NCBI GenBank assembly: GCA_009602725.1
Contig: WELB01000052.1
Location: forward strand, 747,724-771,576
Direction of reading: 5' to 3'
Length of the DNA stretch: 23,853 nucleotides
Source: Spirogloea muscicola
Taxonomy: Eukaryota > Streptophyta > Zygnematophyceae > Spirogloeales > Spirogloeaceae
Below the pieces are notes generated by a model. It had not been told where the DNA came from. It worked only from the letters and a program-made list of their open reading frames with translations, and searched no databases. Both the position numbers and the translations under genes were made by a program. Below are positions 9,294-18,473 of this stretch, in pieces (within the stretch, counting starts at the first letter, position 1; the number at the start of each line of letters is the position of its first letter).

Positions 9294-10185
9294 CTACAAA
9301 AGTGAGACAGGCCGGGGGCTTCAAGCACGCTCTCTGCGGCCAATCAACCCCGAAGCTCGTCCGTGGGCCTCATTTGGAGCTCGCAGGGACACCAGTGTTC
9401 CTCAAGAGAAGCATTTGATTGGGGGGCGGTCTACGATAAGGAAAGCAGCAACAAAAGCAACAACGACGACGACGACAACGACGACGACGCTTTTTGAATT
9501 GATATGGTAGTCAATATTTGTACAATTCACTTATCTGTTGACTTGATCCGGCTGTCATACATCCATCTTCGTTCTGATGAAAACCCGCAATGGTAGTGCA
9601 AAAAATGAGTACTGAATGCAGATACACAGCAGTAACTGCACAGTGCATGGAGACGTGCATGGAGACGCGGTTACTTGTGTAGTCTAAGTATGAGATGTGA
9701 TGTACAACCATTCCAACAGTCAGGCCACTTGTGTGCAATATCAGTGTATAATACGTGAGGCTTGGCTCCTCAAAGTATAGGCCCTTCTCCACGTCTCCAC
9801 ATGGCGTACGACATGAAACTACTGAATGAAAAAATGAGCTGGATGAAGATGCAAATCATATCTGCCAAATGTCACGTGCAGCTGAGCCAAAGGGCCAAAT
9901 GAGCATGGCAGTGATAATACCACTGGGAGCTTTGTGCACTGCCTATGCCACTCAAACACTTTGCGTTAAATTGATGACAACCTGATGCTCCTAGGTGTAT
10001 CTAGATTGTATGCAAGTGGTGCTAGTTGTTCCAAATGCACATTCATGTGTCCTAAGTATACTAGGTAAAGGGACTATATGGCTCTGCTTGTGACATGCTT
10101 GCAAGAGCACATGTACTGAGATGCTATGACGAGGATGTCTACAGCGTAAGTTGACCTCATTGCATGCGAGCCAGGGCCTGGCGTG
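9294..10185. other. Intergenic, with a short ACG/ACA microsatellite
   Basis: No gene is supported. A trinucleotide run of ACG with ACA interruptions spans about 9464-9489. A 13-bp tandem repeat (GTGCATGGAGAC) occurs near 9643-9667. The rest is AT-richer spacer, probably holding the 3' end of the convergent minus-strand gene that stops at 10186. Confidence 0.55.
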
Positions 10186-12531
10186 TCAGAGCTTCAGAGT
10201 CGTGTCAGGCTCTCGACCTGCTACTGGCCAGGGGGACGGTGGGGCACCTCGAATTGGTTCAGCACCGTCTGCTGTGGCCTTGAAAGATGGGCCGGTGGCA
10301 GTAGGCAGCATATCACTGCTGGCGGCCGATGGCGACGCTGCTGAAGCGCTGCTGCAGGTGACCCCTACAGCCTCCCAGTCAGACTTCAGCATCGTCTCAA
10401 AGAGACGCTGCCCTCCTTTGGCTGCCCTGGGCAACGCTGTCCGCAAGCCAGGCCCTGCAGCAGATATGCTACAGTCCATCAACAGAGACCTGCCTCCTCC
10501 TTGCAAGCTCATCAGCTCAGATGTCATGGGACCGCATCCCTCGGCAGCTCCAGAAGGGCTGGCATTCCCCTGCACCTGAGTGGAAGCGAGCCCCTGGCTG
10601 TGCCTGAGCCGGGCCAGATTTGAGGACTGCCCGGCAGCCGTGCTGCTCATCTTCTCACTCTGACACCTGTGGCAGGCTGTTCCTGCAGGCCACACTCTGC
10701 CAAAGAGGATGTGTGTATCCTGCAAGGCCTGCAGCTGACTGACATCAGCAGACTGGCGCCCACCGATCGATTGCTCAGCAGCTCTTGCAGAAGAAGGCTT
10801 TGCAAGGTTGACAGGTTGTCGAGTAGCAGCAGTGAAACCAGCCTGGGGCGGCGTGGCCAGGTAGTCGTCCGATCTTTGTACGACTTGGTTGGCGGCTGCT
10901 GTCAGCGGGCCCGCCATGCACTGGGCGTGCTTCTGCTGCGCTCTGCTCATGTGCTGGCTGTACAGGTACTGGTGCTGCTGTTGCCCCTCGTTGTCGTAAG
11001 CTTGCCTGGGCCAGCCCTTCGCTTGCGACAGCCCTGCAAAGAGCATGTCCCCTGCCACCGAGGTGTGGCTTGCTGAGGACCTGCTCAAGGATAGCTGCTG
11101 CCCTGCAGGCCAGGCTCCCTGGCTCTGGTCGAGCAACCGCGAATCCTGCACTTGGCGCCCTCTTTGAGCACAGGCCATGGCGCTGGCGTAGGCGGCCATG
11201 TAGTTTGCGTGAGCCTCTGACGCCGTCATCGGGCCTGGCAATAGCCGTCTCTTCCTCGCCTGTGCCTGGGGCGCTTCTTGAAGCTGTCCAGCCTGGGCTC
11301 TGCCACTGCTTGTGGCTGCCGAGGCCTGCTGCATCGGAGGCTGCTTACGGGCGCGCTGCTGTTGAGTAAGCAGGGCCAGGTTGTCCATCCCGCCCTCTTG
11401 GGCTGCAAAGACACACAACGCTGTAGCACATCAGTGTACTGGGCGTGGGGACCTGCCGTTGCAATGGCCTTCTGAGGTCCCTCAACCATCACAGCAAACC
11501 GGCAGCCATGACAACCTCAGCAGGCTCAAGGACCTCCATCACCGGCGCTGCGGCTGCCACCATGACTTCGAGACAGCTGTCTAAGTCCCCTTTGTAACCA
11601 ACATTACCAGCTCTTTACTCAAGCTTCGCACCTTTCTGTGAGGGGCTCGGAGTCTGCAGCTGCTGAAGCCAGTAGTGCATCTGAGGGAGTCGGAGCCAGC
11701 TTGCGGGAATGCCGTGTGCGCACGACTGCGTCGCTGCGGAGCAAATGACAAAGGCGCATGATCAGCACATGACCCTAAGTAGTCTTTCTTGCCTCTGAGC
11801 ACCTGAGTGCAGCGTGTAGGTCCGGTCTTTCCAGATGTATAGATGCATGCATGAAGGCCGGCATCGAGAAGAAGAAGCAGCAAAATGAGGTGCAGCCGCA
11901 TGCTTGCGACCACCATCGCATGGCGGCTGTTGCCGTTAAGTGTGAGCTTTGACGGTCTCTGCTCTTCTTGCTCTTAGTCCTTGGTTTCAGCACCTGAACC
12001 CTGGAGAGTTCTCGTGACGCAAGCTGCTGCAGACGGGGCTCAGAACAACATCATAGCGTGATATCACCGTCCGCATTGGAGGGCTGCAGGAAGAAAGGGA
12101 TGCAGGCGGGGATATATGAACGAGTGAGCTTACTGGGAACGTCTGGAGCCGCCACGACGTAGTCCGAGATGCCGGGCCTCTCCACCGGCAGGATCCATGG
12201 CCAGTGGGAGCCACCCGGGGCGAGCTCGTCGGCGCCGATTTCGGTGTCGACTTCCCCGGCAGCTTCGACAGCGTTGGCCGCTGCGAGGCTTGACGCCGTG
12301 TCGCCGCCGCCGCCGCGGAGCCTGGCGGCGCCGGGGCAGGTTCTGGCCTTCTTCCGCGGGGACGTCTCGAGGCCTCCGCCGCCGGCGAAGTCGAAGGGCG
12401 ACGGCGGCAGGCTGCCCTGCGGCACCGCCTCGTCGGGCCTCATCTGCAGCGGCGAGACGGGGCTGCCGGCGGGGCGGGGCGGGTGACCGGCGGCCCAGGC
12501 AGCGGCGGCGGCGGCGGTGGCGACGGCGGCA
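10186..12531 (-). CDS. Spliced gene for an unrecognised Ala/Gln/Ser-rich protein; 5' part lost in the assembly gap
   Basis: Four exons on the minus strand join with one consistent phase: 12531 (or upstream) to 12134, 11733-11632, 11580-11500, and 11402-10186. Together they give about 598 residues after the gap. The first exon reads from polyalanine into SPFDFAGGGG, a basic patch SPRKKART and HWPWILPVERPGISDYVV. The second encodes SWLRLPQMHYWLQQLQ, an amphipathic tryptophan-bearing helix. The long last exon starts near MDNLALLTQQQRARK and is mostly low-complexity Gln, Ala and Ser. It has a further basic patch (ARKRRLLPG) and a better conserved-looking segment near the end (RLFETMLKSDWEAV). Donors GTAAGC (12133) and GTGCGA (11631) and acceptors such as CTCCGCAG and TCTTTGCAG are good. 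The basic patches suggest a nuclear protein and the composition would suit a transcriptional regulator, but no DNA-binding domain is visible. It may lie in the missing segment. Confidence 0.62.
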
Positions 12532-12841
12532 NNNNNNNNNNNNNNNNNNNNNNNNNNNNNNNNNNNNNNNNNNNNNNNNNNNNNNNNNNNNNNNNNNNNN
12601 NNNNNNNNNNNNNNNNNNNNNNNNNNNNNNNNNNNNNNNNNNNNNNNNNNNNNNNNNNNNNNNNNNNNNNNNNNNNNNNNNNNNNNNNNNNNNNNNNNNN
12701 NNNNNNNNNNNNNNNNNNNNNNNNNNNNNNNNNNNNNNNNNNNNNNNNNNNNNNNNNNNNNNNNNNNNNNNNNNNNNNNNNNNNNNNNNNNNNNNNNNNN
12801 NNNNNNNNNNNNNNNNNNNNNNNNNNNNNNNNNNNNNNNNN
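12532..12841. other. Assembly gap (310 N)
   Basis: A run of 310 unknown bases is flanked on the left by (GCGGCG)n and on the right by long G and C homopolymers (12862-12904). Any frame drawn across it is an artefact, because the true gap length is unknown. It interrupts the 5' part of the minus-strand gene. Confidence 0.99.
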
Positions 12842-13224
12842 GGTGGGGGACAAATCCGGGCCGCGTGGGGGGGGTGGGCGGGGGGTTCTTGTGGGCCCCC
12901 CCCCGGCCGTACGCAGCCAGGCGCACGTGGGCCGCGACCATGCCCGCCCCACGCGCCCGCCCGCCCGCGTGCCCGCGGGCGAGCAATCCACGTGGCATTC
13001 AGGCCGGCACGTCGCGCGCCCCTGATTCCGACGCGTGGCGGGCCCCGGGCGGGGTAGCGCCTTCTTGCGAAAGCTCCGGCTTCGCCACGTCGACGGCTGC
13101 TCTGCTCGTACACCCTGATCCCATTCGGCCCGCGAGACTGGCGGCGCCCTCGTGGCGCGGTGGCGCGCGGGAATCTTCTCTTCGCCCGACGAAGCCGGCC
13201 GCTTTCTGTTAACTCCGTTTCAAC

Positions 13225-13278
13225 GAAGAGCTCTTCCGCAGATGGCTGCGAGAGGCCATCCCAATGGGAATGGCCTCT
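13225..13278. repeat. Pair of near-perfect palindromes
   Basis: GAAGAGCTCTTC at 13225-13236 is a perfect 12-bp palindrome. Fifteen bases later, 13251-13278 is a 28-bp near-perfect palindrome: AGAGGCCATCCCA pairs with TGGGAATGGCCTCT, with one bulged A and a one-base centre. They could be dyad protein-binding sites, a cruciform-prone site or the core of a small transposon. Confidence 0.75.
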
Positions 13279-13508
13279 AATAGCCCTCGCCCCTGTTGGA
13301 AGCGCTTACTCCGGTAAATATGAACAATCCACTCCCGTCGAGAGCACGCAAAGGGCCGACGGGCGACGGCGCTGCCCTGCCGCTGAAGGTCGCGTTGGAT
13401 ATCGTCACTTCCTTGGGCTGGCCGTTCACAGCCTGTTGGCCCCTTTGAAAGGGCTTTCATTCAAAGGGCTTCTCTTCCTTCCTGCCGCTTGGGACGAAAG
13501 AGAAGGCT

Positions 13509-13560
13509 GAGAAGGCGCGCAATACGCATGGGAGTCAAGGAGCGGGCAATCCGAGCATCA
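13509..13560. repeat. Diverged direct repeat, left copy
   Basis: This copy shares GAGAAGGCGCGC and roughly 70 percent of the following 40 bases, without gaps, with 14740-14791 on the same strand. Most differences are transitions. Confidence 0.5.
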
Positions 13561-14739
13561 GTACACAGTCCGCTGCAAAAAGCCAACGCAAACCCAACGT
13601 ACCCGCACTTTGTACCAGTCCCGCTTCAACCTCCGGGAACGGGTACAATGACCAGATTTCTCTGACGAAGCTGGCGCCGACTGATCACCACCCCTCGGCC
13701 TGCAAGACCGGCGCATTGGTGGGGGCGCCGGACCGAGCCGCCTCATCCGGGCGCGCCAACTGCGATGGCGACCAGCACCGTGGCCTCTCAATCCACGTGG
13801 CCCAAAATCTTTGCGCCGCTGCGGATTGGCCCGCCCGGCGGTCAACCCCACGCCGGTGGCCCCCACGCCCATCCCCCGCCGGGAATGGGGGGGCCACCAG
13901 CTACAGTACCGCGGAGCCTCTTGCACGGCCAGCCAGACGAGGAAACTTGGCCACAGGCTGTGAGAAGGCCAGGCCCAATGGAGAATATGCAATAGGTGCG
14001 GGAGTGGACGAGGTTGGAGGAGCCGGAGAGTCGCTACCTCAACTGGCGATTGCGGTCGGCCTCCCACCCACTCAGAGCGCGAGCGCACGGGCGCGCTGCG
14101 TACTCGGCCCTCGTGTGCGCGCGCGCTCGCACGACTGGCAGCTGCGCTGGCGGCGAGGCCTGGCGCCCCGCCTCCCTCCTGCCGGCCAACTTGCCCAGGA
14201 GTTTGGATACAGTGTGAGGTTCCAACGCGGCTGTGAGGAGGTGACAATGGCTCTGGCGTTCATGCTGCGGCAGAACCAGCAACTCGACGCTCGAAAGATG
14301 AAGAGCTCGCCCATAGAGAAGAGGGGCTGGCAAAGCCAACCCAAAAGCTCGTTAGCCTCGCACTCTGCCCTGCTAGAGCACCACCATCAAAGGCGTAGGG
14401 CCCCTTCGTGGACGGCGGAGGTTCTGTGGTTTGTACTGTCCACAACGGGAATGCAGTTCTCGTGGCAGTGAGACTCGCATGGATGTCAGAAGTAAGCCGA
14501 GGTGGCAGCAGCCCGACGACAAGCCTGAGAGCTCCGTCCGAGGAGCCATGGCAGTGGACACTGCCTGCTTGAGAAGAGAAAAGGCGCACGCGGTGCCCAC
14601 GACATGGAAGGGTGGCCAAATCCAAGTTCCTACATTGCTCAGGCAAAAGCTAATGCAGAAACGGGGGAAGGCCCGAGAAGAAGGCTCTTAAGGGGGACAA
14701 AGGGTGGAGAAGGAGACGGGCTTTCTTAAGAGGCAAACA

Positions 14740-14791
14740 GAGAAGGCGCGCGTAGTGCATGAAAATGAGAGGGAGGCCAATTCGAGCTTTA
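14740..14791. repeat. Diverged direct repeat, right copy
   Basis: This is the partner of 13509-13560, about 1.23 kb away. The two copies could bound an old insertion or be scattered copies of one repeat family. Confidence 0.5.
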
Positions 14792-14913
14792 CAGAAGTTC
14801 TGGTAACGGGGCAATAAGCTGGCTAAGGGGGGCAATAATATCCACGAGTGAGCACACGAGGCAAAAGTAAAAGAAGAGAAAGTGGCTCTCCCAAAGGGGC
14901 AACGGCAAAGAAG

Positions 14914-15450
14914 TCAATAGTCGGGGACGACCAGCAGCCAGTCGCCAAGCCCGTCGTCCACCCTAAAGCCGGTGGCGTCGCGGGGGTGGCAGGTATCGCC
15001 CGGCGCTAAGTGGAGTGACCAGTGCGGCCGGTGAAGGTCTCGACCGTAGCGACGGACATTACGCAGATACTGTGGGGGGAGCGTGCCCAGCCGCCGTACC
15101 ACGTGCCCGGCTGCCACGACAAGAAGGCCAACACACCGTTGGCTCGTGGCCCCGCCAACATTTTGACCATGGGGCCCGCCAAGTGTCGTGCTTGAGCCGA
15201 GGGCCGCCGACGTCGAACGGCGGCGCCATTCGTGGCCGCTGGTCAGGAGGCCACATCCGACCGACGCCCGCCTTCCGGACTGTCGCTTCTTCCTTCGCAG
15301 CACTCGCTTGTACTCGCCGTCGGTCGCGAAGTGATACAATGAAGCAAAGTCATGATTGCCATTCCACCACCTGTGGTGGGCCTCCCCTGCTCCTGGACGT
15401 TGCCATGCCATGCCATGCCATGCCATGCCAACAGGACCTCTTTGCCGCAT
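14914..15450 (-). other. 178-codon open frame antisense to the 5' part of the LINE frame
   Basis: The minus strand is open from 15450 to a stop at 14914. Its middle (WWNGNHDFASLYHFATDGEY) and end (RVDDGLGDWLLVVPDY) look more protein-like than random GC-rich frames. The upstream end overlaps the (TGCCA)n run and the 5' edge of the LINE, so the start cannot be real as drawn. It might be the remains of an older gene or element into which the LINE inserted. No family is recognised. Confidence 0.22.
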
Positions 15451-16436
15451 ACCCGCCTCTGGTAAATGAGCCTGTTAGTTTTGCTGCCTGGGCTGACGTT
15501 TCTGATGTCAAGGCTCAATCGCGGTTTACCCGTGCTGCAGACGAGCAACCACTGGAGCATCTCCGGAGTCTCCTCCAAGGAGATGCTCGAGGCCAGGCTC
15601 GGCTCCTATCTGTTTCGTCTCTGGGAGCGTCTGAGTGGCTCCGCGCTTTGCCTTTGCATGCGGGCTTGCGGATGGAGAATGCTTTGTTTTGCGATGCTAT
15701 GCGCCGCCGTCTTGGCTTGCCATCCCTGTGCTTGGCAGGGGTGACCCAATGTGAATGTGGGCTTATTGAGCATGATGCATTGCTCATGGGTGACCACATG
15801 CTCAGGTGTGCCAAAGGCAGTGAGCGCACGGGCTCCCACAACCTCCTACGTGACGCCATGTATGGCATCGTCAAGGAGGCGGGATATCAAGTGGCGTTGG
15901 AGAGCACTGGGGTGATGCCCATCCTCCTCCGCAATGGGGTCCCTCGGACGAGGCGTGTCGATCTGGTCGGCGTCCCCCTGGGAGGTGGCAAGCGGCTCCT
16001 CATGGACGTTGTCCTCACCGACAGCTTCCGGACGAAGGGCCCCATTACTTCTGAGACCGGCTACGCTGTGAAGGTAGCCGAACGGAAGAAGCTGCACAAG
16101 TACAAGGACCACCCGGCGGGTGATACCTTTTACCCCCTGGCCATGGACATCCATGGGTGTTACGGGGGTCGGTGGTCCTCGTTACTTTCGCTGCTGGCCT
16201 CTCAAGCTGACCAGCGGCGCCGGGAGCAGGGTGCTGCCCTTCCCGGTGGCTCGGTGCCTTTGGGTCTGGTGTCCTGCTACCGTATGCGACTGTCTATGTC
16301 CCTGCAGCGCTCCCAAGCGCTTGCTTTGCACCGCCGCGCTGGTCGCGCCCTTGCAGCAGCCTCTGGCTTGCGCAGCGGGGTTGCTCTTCCTCCCCTCAGC
16401 TCATCTGACTTCCTACTGCTGACACGGGGGTATTGA
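15015..16436 (+). CDS. C-terminal part of a LINE-type polyprotein: CCHC knuckle and restriction-like endonuclease
   Basis: The frame is open for 473 codons, but recognisable homology starts only near 15430 (codon about 139); the part before it is probably chance opening of GC-rich flank. The segment LSVSSLGASEWLRALPL and AMRRRLGLPSLC is typical of the region after reverse transcriptase in REL-type LINE-like elements. A zinc knuckle follows (Cys246, Cys248, then DHMLRC), then a helix (SHNLLRDAMYGIVKEAG), then the nuclease core with Arg-Val-Asp316 and LLMDVVLTD (Asp331), the spaced acidic pair of a PD-(D/E)XK fold. The C-terminus includes KYKDHPAGDTFYPLAMD and SLQRSQALALHRR. The family uses this nuclease to nick target DNA and prime reverse transcription. 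No reverse transcriptase is present upstream, so this is a 5'-truncated copy that cannot move by itself. The frame itself is undamaged. Confidence 0.82.
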   Translation: MTSAAGEGLDRSDGHYADTVGGACPAAVPRARLPRQEGQHTVGSWPRQHFDHGARQVSCLSRGPPTSNGGAIRGRWSGGHIRPTPAFRTVASSFAALACTRRRSRSDTMKQSHDCHSTTCGGPPLLLDVAMPCHAMPCQQDLFAAYPPLVNEPVSFAAWADVSDVKAQSRFTRAADEQPLEHLRSLLQGDARGQARLLSVSSLGASEWLRALPLHAGLRMENALFCDAMRRRLGLPSLCLAGVTQCECGLIEHDALLMGDHMLRCAKGSERTGSHNLLRDAMYGIVKEAGYQVALESTGVMPILLRNGVPRTRRVDLVGVPLGGGKRLLMDVVLTDSFRTKGPITSETGYAVKVAERKKLHKYKDHPAGDTFYPLAMDIHGCYGGRWSSLLSLLASQADQRRREQGAALPGGSVPLGLVSCYRMRLSMSLQRSQALALHRRAGRALAAASGLRSGVALPPLSSSDFLLLTRGY

Positions 16437-16548
16437 GGGCGCCCTGTCTGCCTAGCCTTTGGCTCCGTCATGAACACCTGTATGCATCTGGCTGGCATTT
16501 CACAGCCGATTCTTTCATATCAGCAGCCGCTTTCTTTCCTGGACGTTG
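15392..16548 (+). mobile_element. 5'-truncated LINE insertion with flanking 11-bp direct repeats
   Basis: The element body spans about 15403-16537. The sequence CCTGGACGTTG occurs at 15392-15402 and again at 16538-16548, directly outside each end, as expected for a target-site duplication. The 3' untranslated tail is 101 nt after the stop and ends GCTTTCTTT with no poly(A). That end is defined independently by the fragment at 6480. The 5' end begins with the TGCCA repeat. Confidence 0.75.
15401..15430. repeat. (TGCCA)6 microsatellite at the LINE 5' edge
   Basis: Six perfect TGCCA units lie directly at the point where retroelement homology begins. A short hairpin (CCACCAC-CT-GTGGTGG, 15365-15380) lies just upstream. 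It may be a filler made at the 5' junction during insertion. Confidence 0.92.
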
Positions 16549-17208
16549 TACTGCTTCGTACTGGCATCATGCCAGTCTCCACAAGGCGCGGGAAGCCATA
16601 CGTGCGGCGTCTGGACGTGGTCGCCAACCCCCCCGGTGCGGTGAGCCTCGCATGCTCCTGGACGTAGTACTCATTGACGCATGCGAGGCTGCTGCACCTA
16701 CGTCAATTGTGCCTGGCTGCAACGTCCAGCGCGGAGCGCCAAAAAGAGAGGCACTGCAAGGACCATCCCCGAGGAGACCACTCCATCCACCCGTGCCCCA
16801 GGAATACATGTAATCCTGGTGGCTGTTGTAGAATGGTCCTCCCTCATCCAGCATCTGGCCCGTCTAATTGACGGACGTCTTCGCAGTCGTGGGGGCAGCT
16901 TGGGGCACAGTAGCATTCGGCAGGCATTAGTTGCACATAACAGAGTGCAGCTCTCTCTTACTTTGCAGCGCTCCCAAGCTCTAGCTATATTTCAGCGTGC
17001 TCGGGCACAATCCAAGTCAAGCCACCAACTTCCTTGGCGGCGCTCGGGCTTCCCATATCAGCCTGTCGGATATGCATGTGCTCACCCCTCGGCACTAAAA
17101 TCATCTTGTTACGTTAGCCACCTTAGCATAGGGCTTCATTTCATGTGGCCCAGCTTATGCAATAGCTTTTGCCTGCTCATTTGTCGGCCTAGATGGGCAA
17201 CCCTCTGA
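16538..17208 (+). pseudogene. Decayed second REL-endonuclease LINE fragment
   Basis: This fragment follows the first copy directly and is related but clearly diverged. In three frames one can follow RTGIMPVSTRRGKPYVRRLD, then RMLLDVVLID, then AERQKERHCKDHPRGD, then VVEWSS, then LSLTLQRSQALAIFQRA. These match in order the first copy's STGVMPILLRNGVPRTRRVD, RLLMDVVLTD, AERKKLHKYKDHPAGD, GRWSS and LSMSLQRSQALALHRRA. At least three frameshifts are needed, near 16645, 16710 and 16800. The copy starts just before the nuclease core and continues past the conserved end into a tail of uncertain length. It is dead. Confidence 0.82.
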
Positions 17209-17223
17209 TTTTACGTCATAATA

Positions 17224-17280
17224 CGATAACCTGATGACCCGATAAGCCAATTAGCCTATTACGCGATAAGCTGATAACCC
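17224..17280. repeat. Degenerate GATAAC/GATAAGC repeat, possible tail of the second element
   Basis: CGATAACCTGATGACCC (17224-17240) and CGATAAGCTGATAACCC (17264-17280) are 17-bp near-identical units 40 bp apart, with a further GATAAGCC between them. Short tandem units of this kind often form LINE 3' tails, which would fit the end of the second copy. Confidence 0.55.
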
Positions 17281-18473
17281 CGCCCCGCATAATGGATCCG
17301 CCTTCCTCTGAGCCCCTAATACACCCACATGGTGGTGGTGGTGGTCATCTTGACGTAAAGCACTGGCTTGCCCTTTTGGATCGTTGCTCGTAGCAGGCCG
17401 CTACTCGCTGTCAAGGCCTGCACAAATTGTCCATCCAAGTTTGACACCCCCTTGTCAGCCTCCTATCTCTGGTTCCTACTGTGCTCCCAACTTATGGCTG
17501 CGCAATCACGTCCTAATCAGGCGCAGGCCATCCCATATGGCTGTGGTCGTTGCAGCAAATCTATGGTCTAGCTTGTCGTTTGCATCTGTAGCTCCTGGCA
17601 TCTAGCTCTTTGTTCCACAAAAGTTCAACCAGGACCCCTCCTATCTTTGTGTAGGCTGGCCATTTTGCAGCCACCAGCCTTGCCAGCTTCACAAATCATT
17701 CAAGGGAAATGAGCACCTGTCATTTGCCACCCTTGTCAGCCTTCTCGGTTTTGCTAAATCCCCGGGCTTGTCAATCCTCCCAGCAACCCTTCGCAGAAGC
17801 ACTGCATCGTCCACCAACGGTGGGGGCCAAACTTCTAGGGTAGACATTAATCTCTGTTCATCATGAATTTTTTAAATCCAGGTACTCAAACCACCGCCTC
17901 TAGCGTAACTGATTCTCTGGGAGTAACAGGCCCTAACCCTTACCCTCAACCCTGATGCTCATACTAAATGCCGTGGTGGCAAAACCTTAATCAGCCCTAA
18001 GAAACTCCAAGGCGATGGATGGAGTACTTTAGAATGCTTTCCGTCTTTACAAGACCCACTTGTCAATCTCTCATCAGACACTTCAAGATGTCAAACACAT
18101 CACAACTCGACGCCGATGTGGGAGCATGCTACTACTTAGAAGGAGGATAGACGGTACTTCTGAATCCTTCACTTGTATGTCATCATGCTTTCCATGATCA
18201 ATGGTTGTCCATGTCCATATTATCTTCGCTTGTACCTACAAGGCATATATGTGAGCAAGCGATGGGGTAAGTCGATTTCCGCAAGCAAATGCCTCAGGCC
18301 AAAAGCTCAGACATGCAACCTGCTGAAAGCAACAAGCAGTTTGCATAAGATTCAAGGGCGTAAAATGGGCACATGCCTGTTCTGTGCTACTTCAATCCGA
18401 GTGAAAGAGCAAGTATTGATAGACGTAAAGCCGAACCCTGTTCAAGCTAATGGTACATGAAGGTGGGACACTC
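17281..18473. other. Intergenic, no supported gene
   Basis: This AT-richer spacer lies between the decayed LINE and the 3' end of the helicase gene. A GGT run lies at about 17331-17343 and a degenerate CCCTAAC-like stretch at 17931-17957. Open frames at 17368-17605 and 18173-18460 have no domain-like sequence. The last part presumably holds the helicase 3' untranslated region on the minus strand. Confidence 0.55.

Larger units (their letters stand above)
12842..15014. other. GC-rich stretch without a convincing gene
   Basis: The first 400 bases are extremely GC-rich and could be the promoter and 5' exon of the minus-strand gene; an ATG at 12998 is in frame only if the gap length is real. From 13.2 to 14.6 kb long frames exist on both strands (for example 13716-14471 plus and 13558-14247 minus). 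Their translations are Arg/Pro/Ser-rich without any domain, which is the expected by-product of high GC. From about 14640 to 14900 the plus strand is purine-rich. Palindromes and a diverged repeat pair are listed separately. Confidence 0.5.

Noticed and set aside
9061-9510. 149-codon plus-strand frame ending in polythreonine
   Set aside because: It overlaps the more protein-like frame at 8994-9293, and its threonine run is simply the ACG microsatellite.
12051-13212. Long frames on both strands spanning the N block
   Set aside because: They are open only because unknown bases contain no stops. Only the minus-strand part left of the gap has splice and phase support.
13716-14471. 251-codon plus-strand frame, with a 229-codon frame opposite at 13558-14247
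   Set aside because: Both are Arg/Pro/Ser/Ala-rich without domain-like blocks. Long frames on both strands are expected at this GC content.
17931-17957. Telomere-like CCCTAAC-CCTTACC-CTCAACC stretch
   Set aside because: Only three degenerate units inside ordinary spacer. A similar TTTAGG-like stretch at 8388-8411 is equally short. No array is present.
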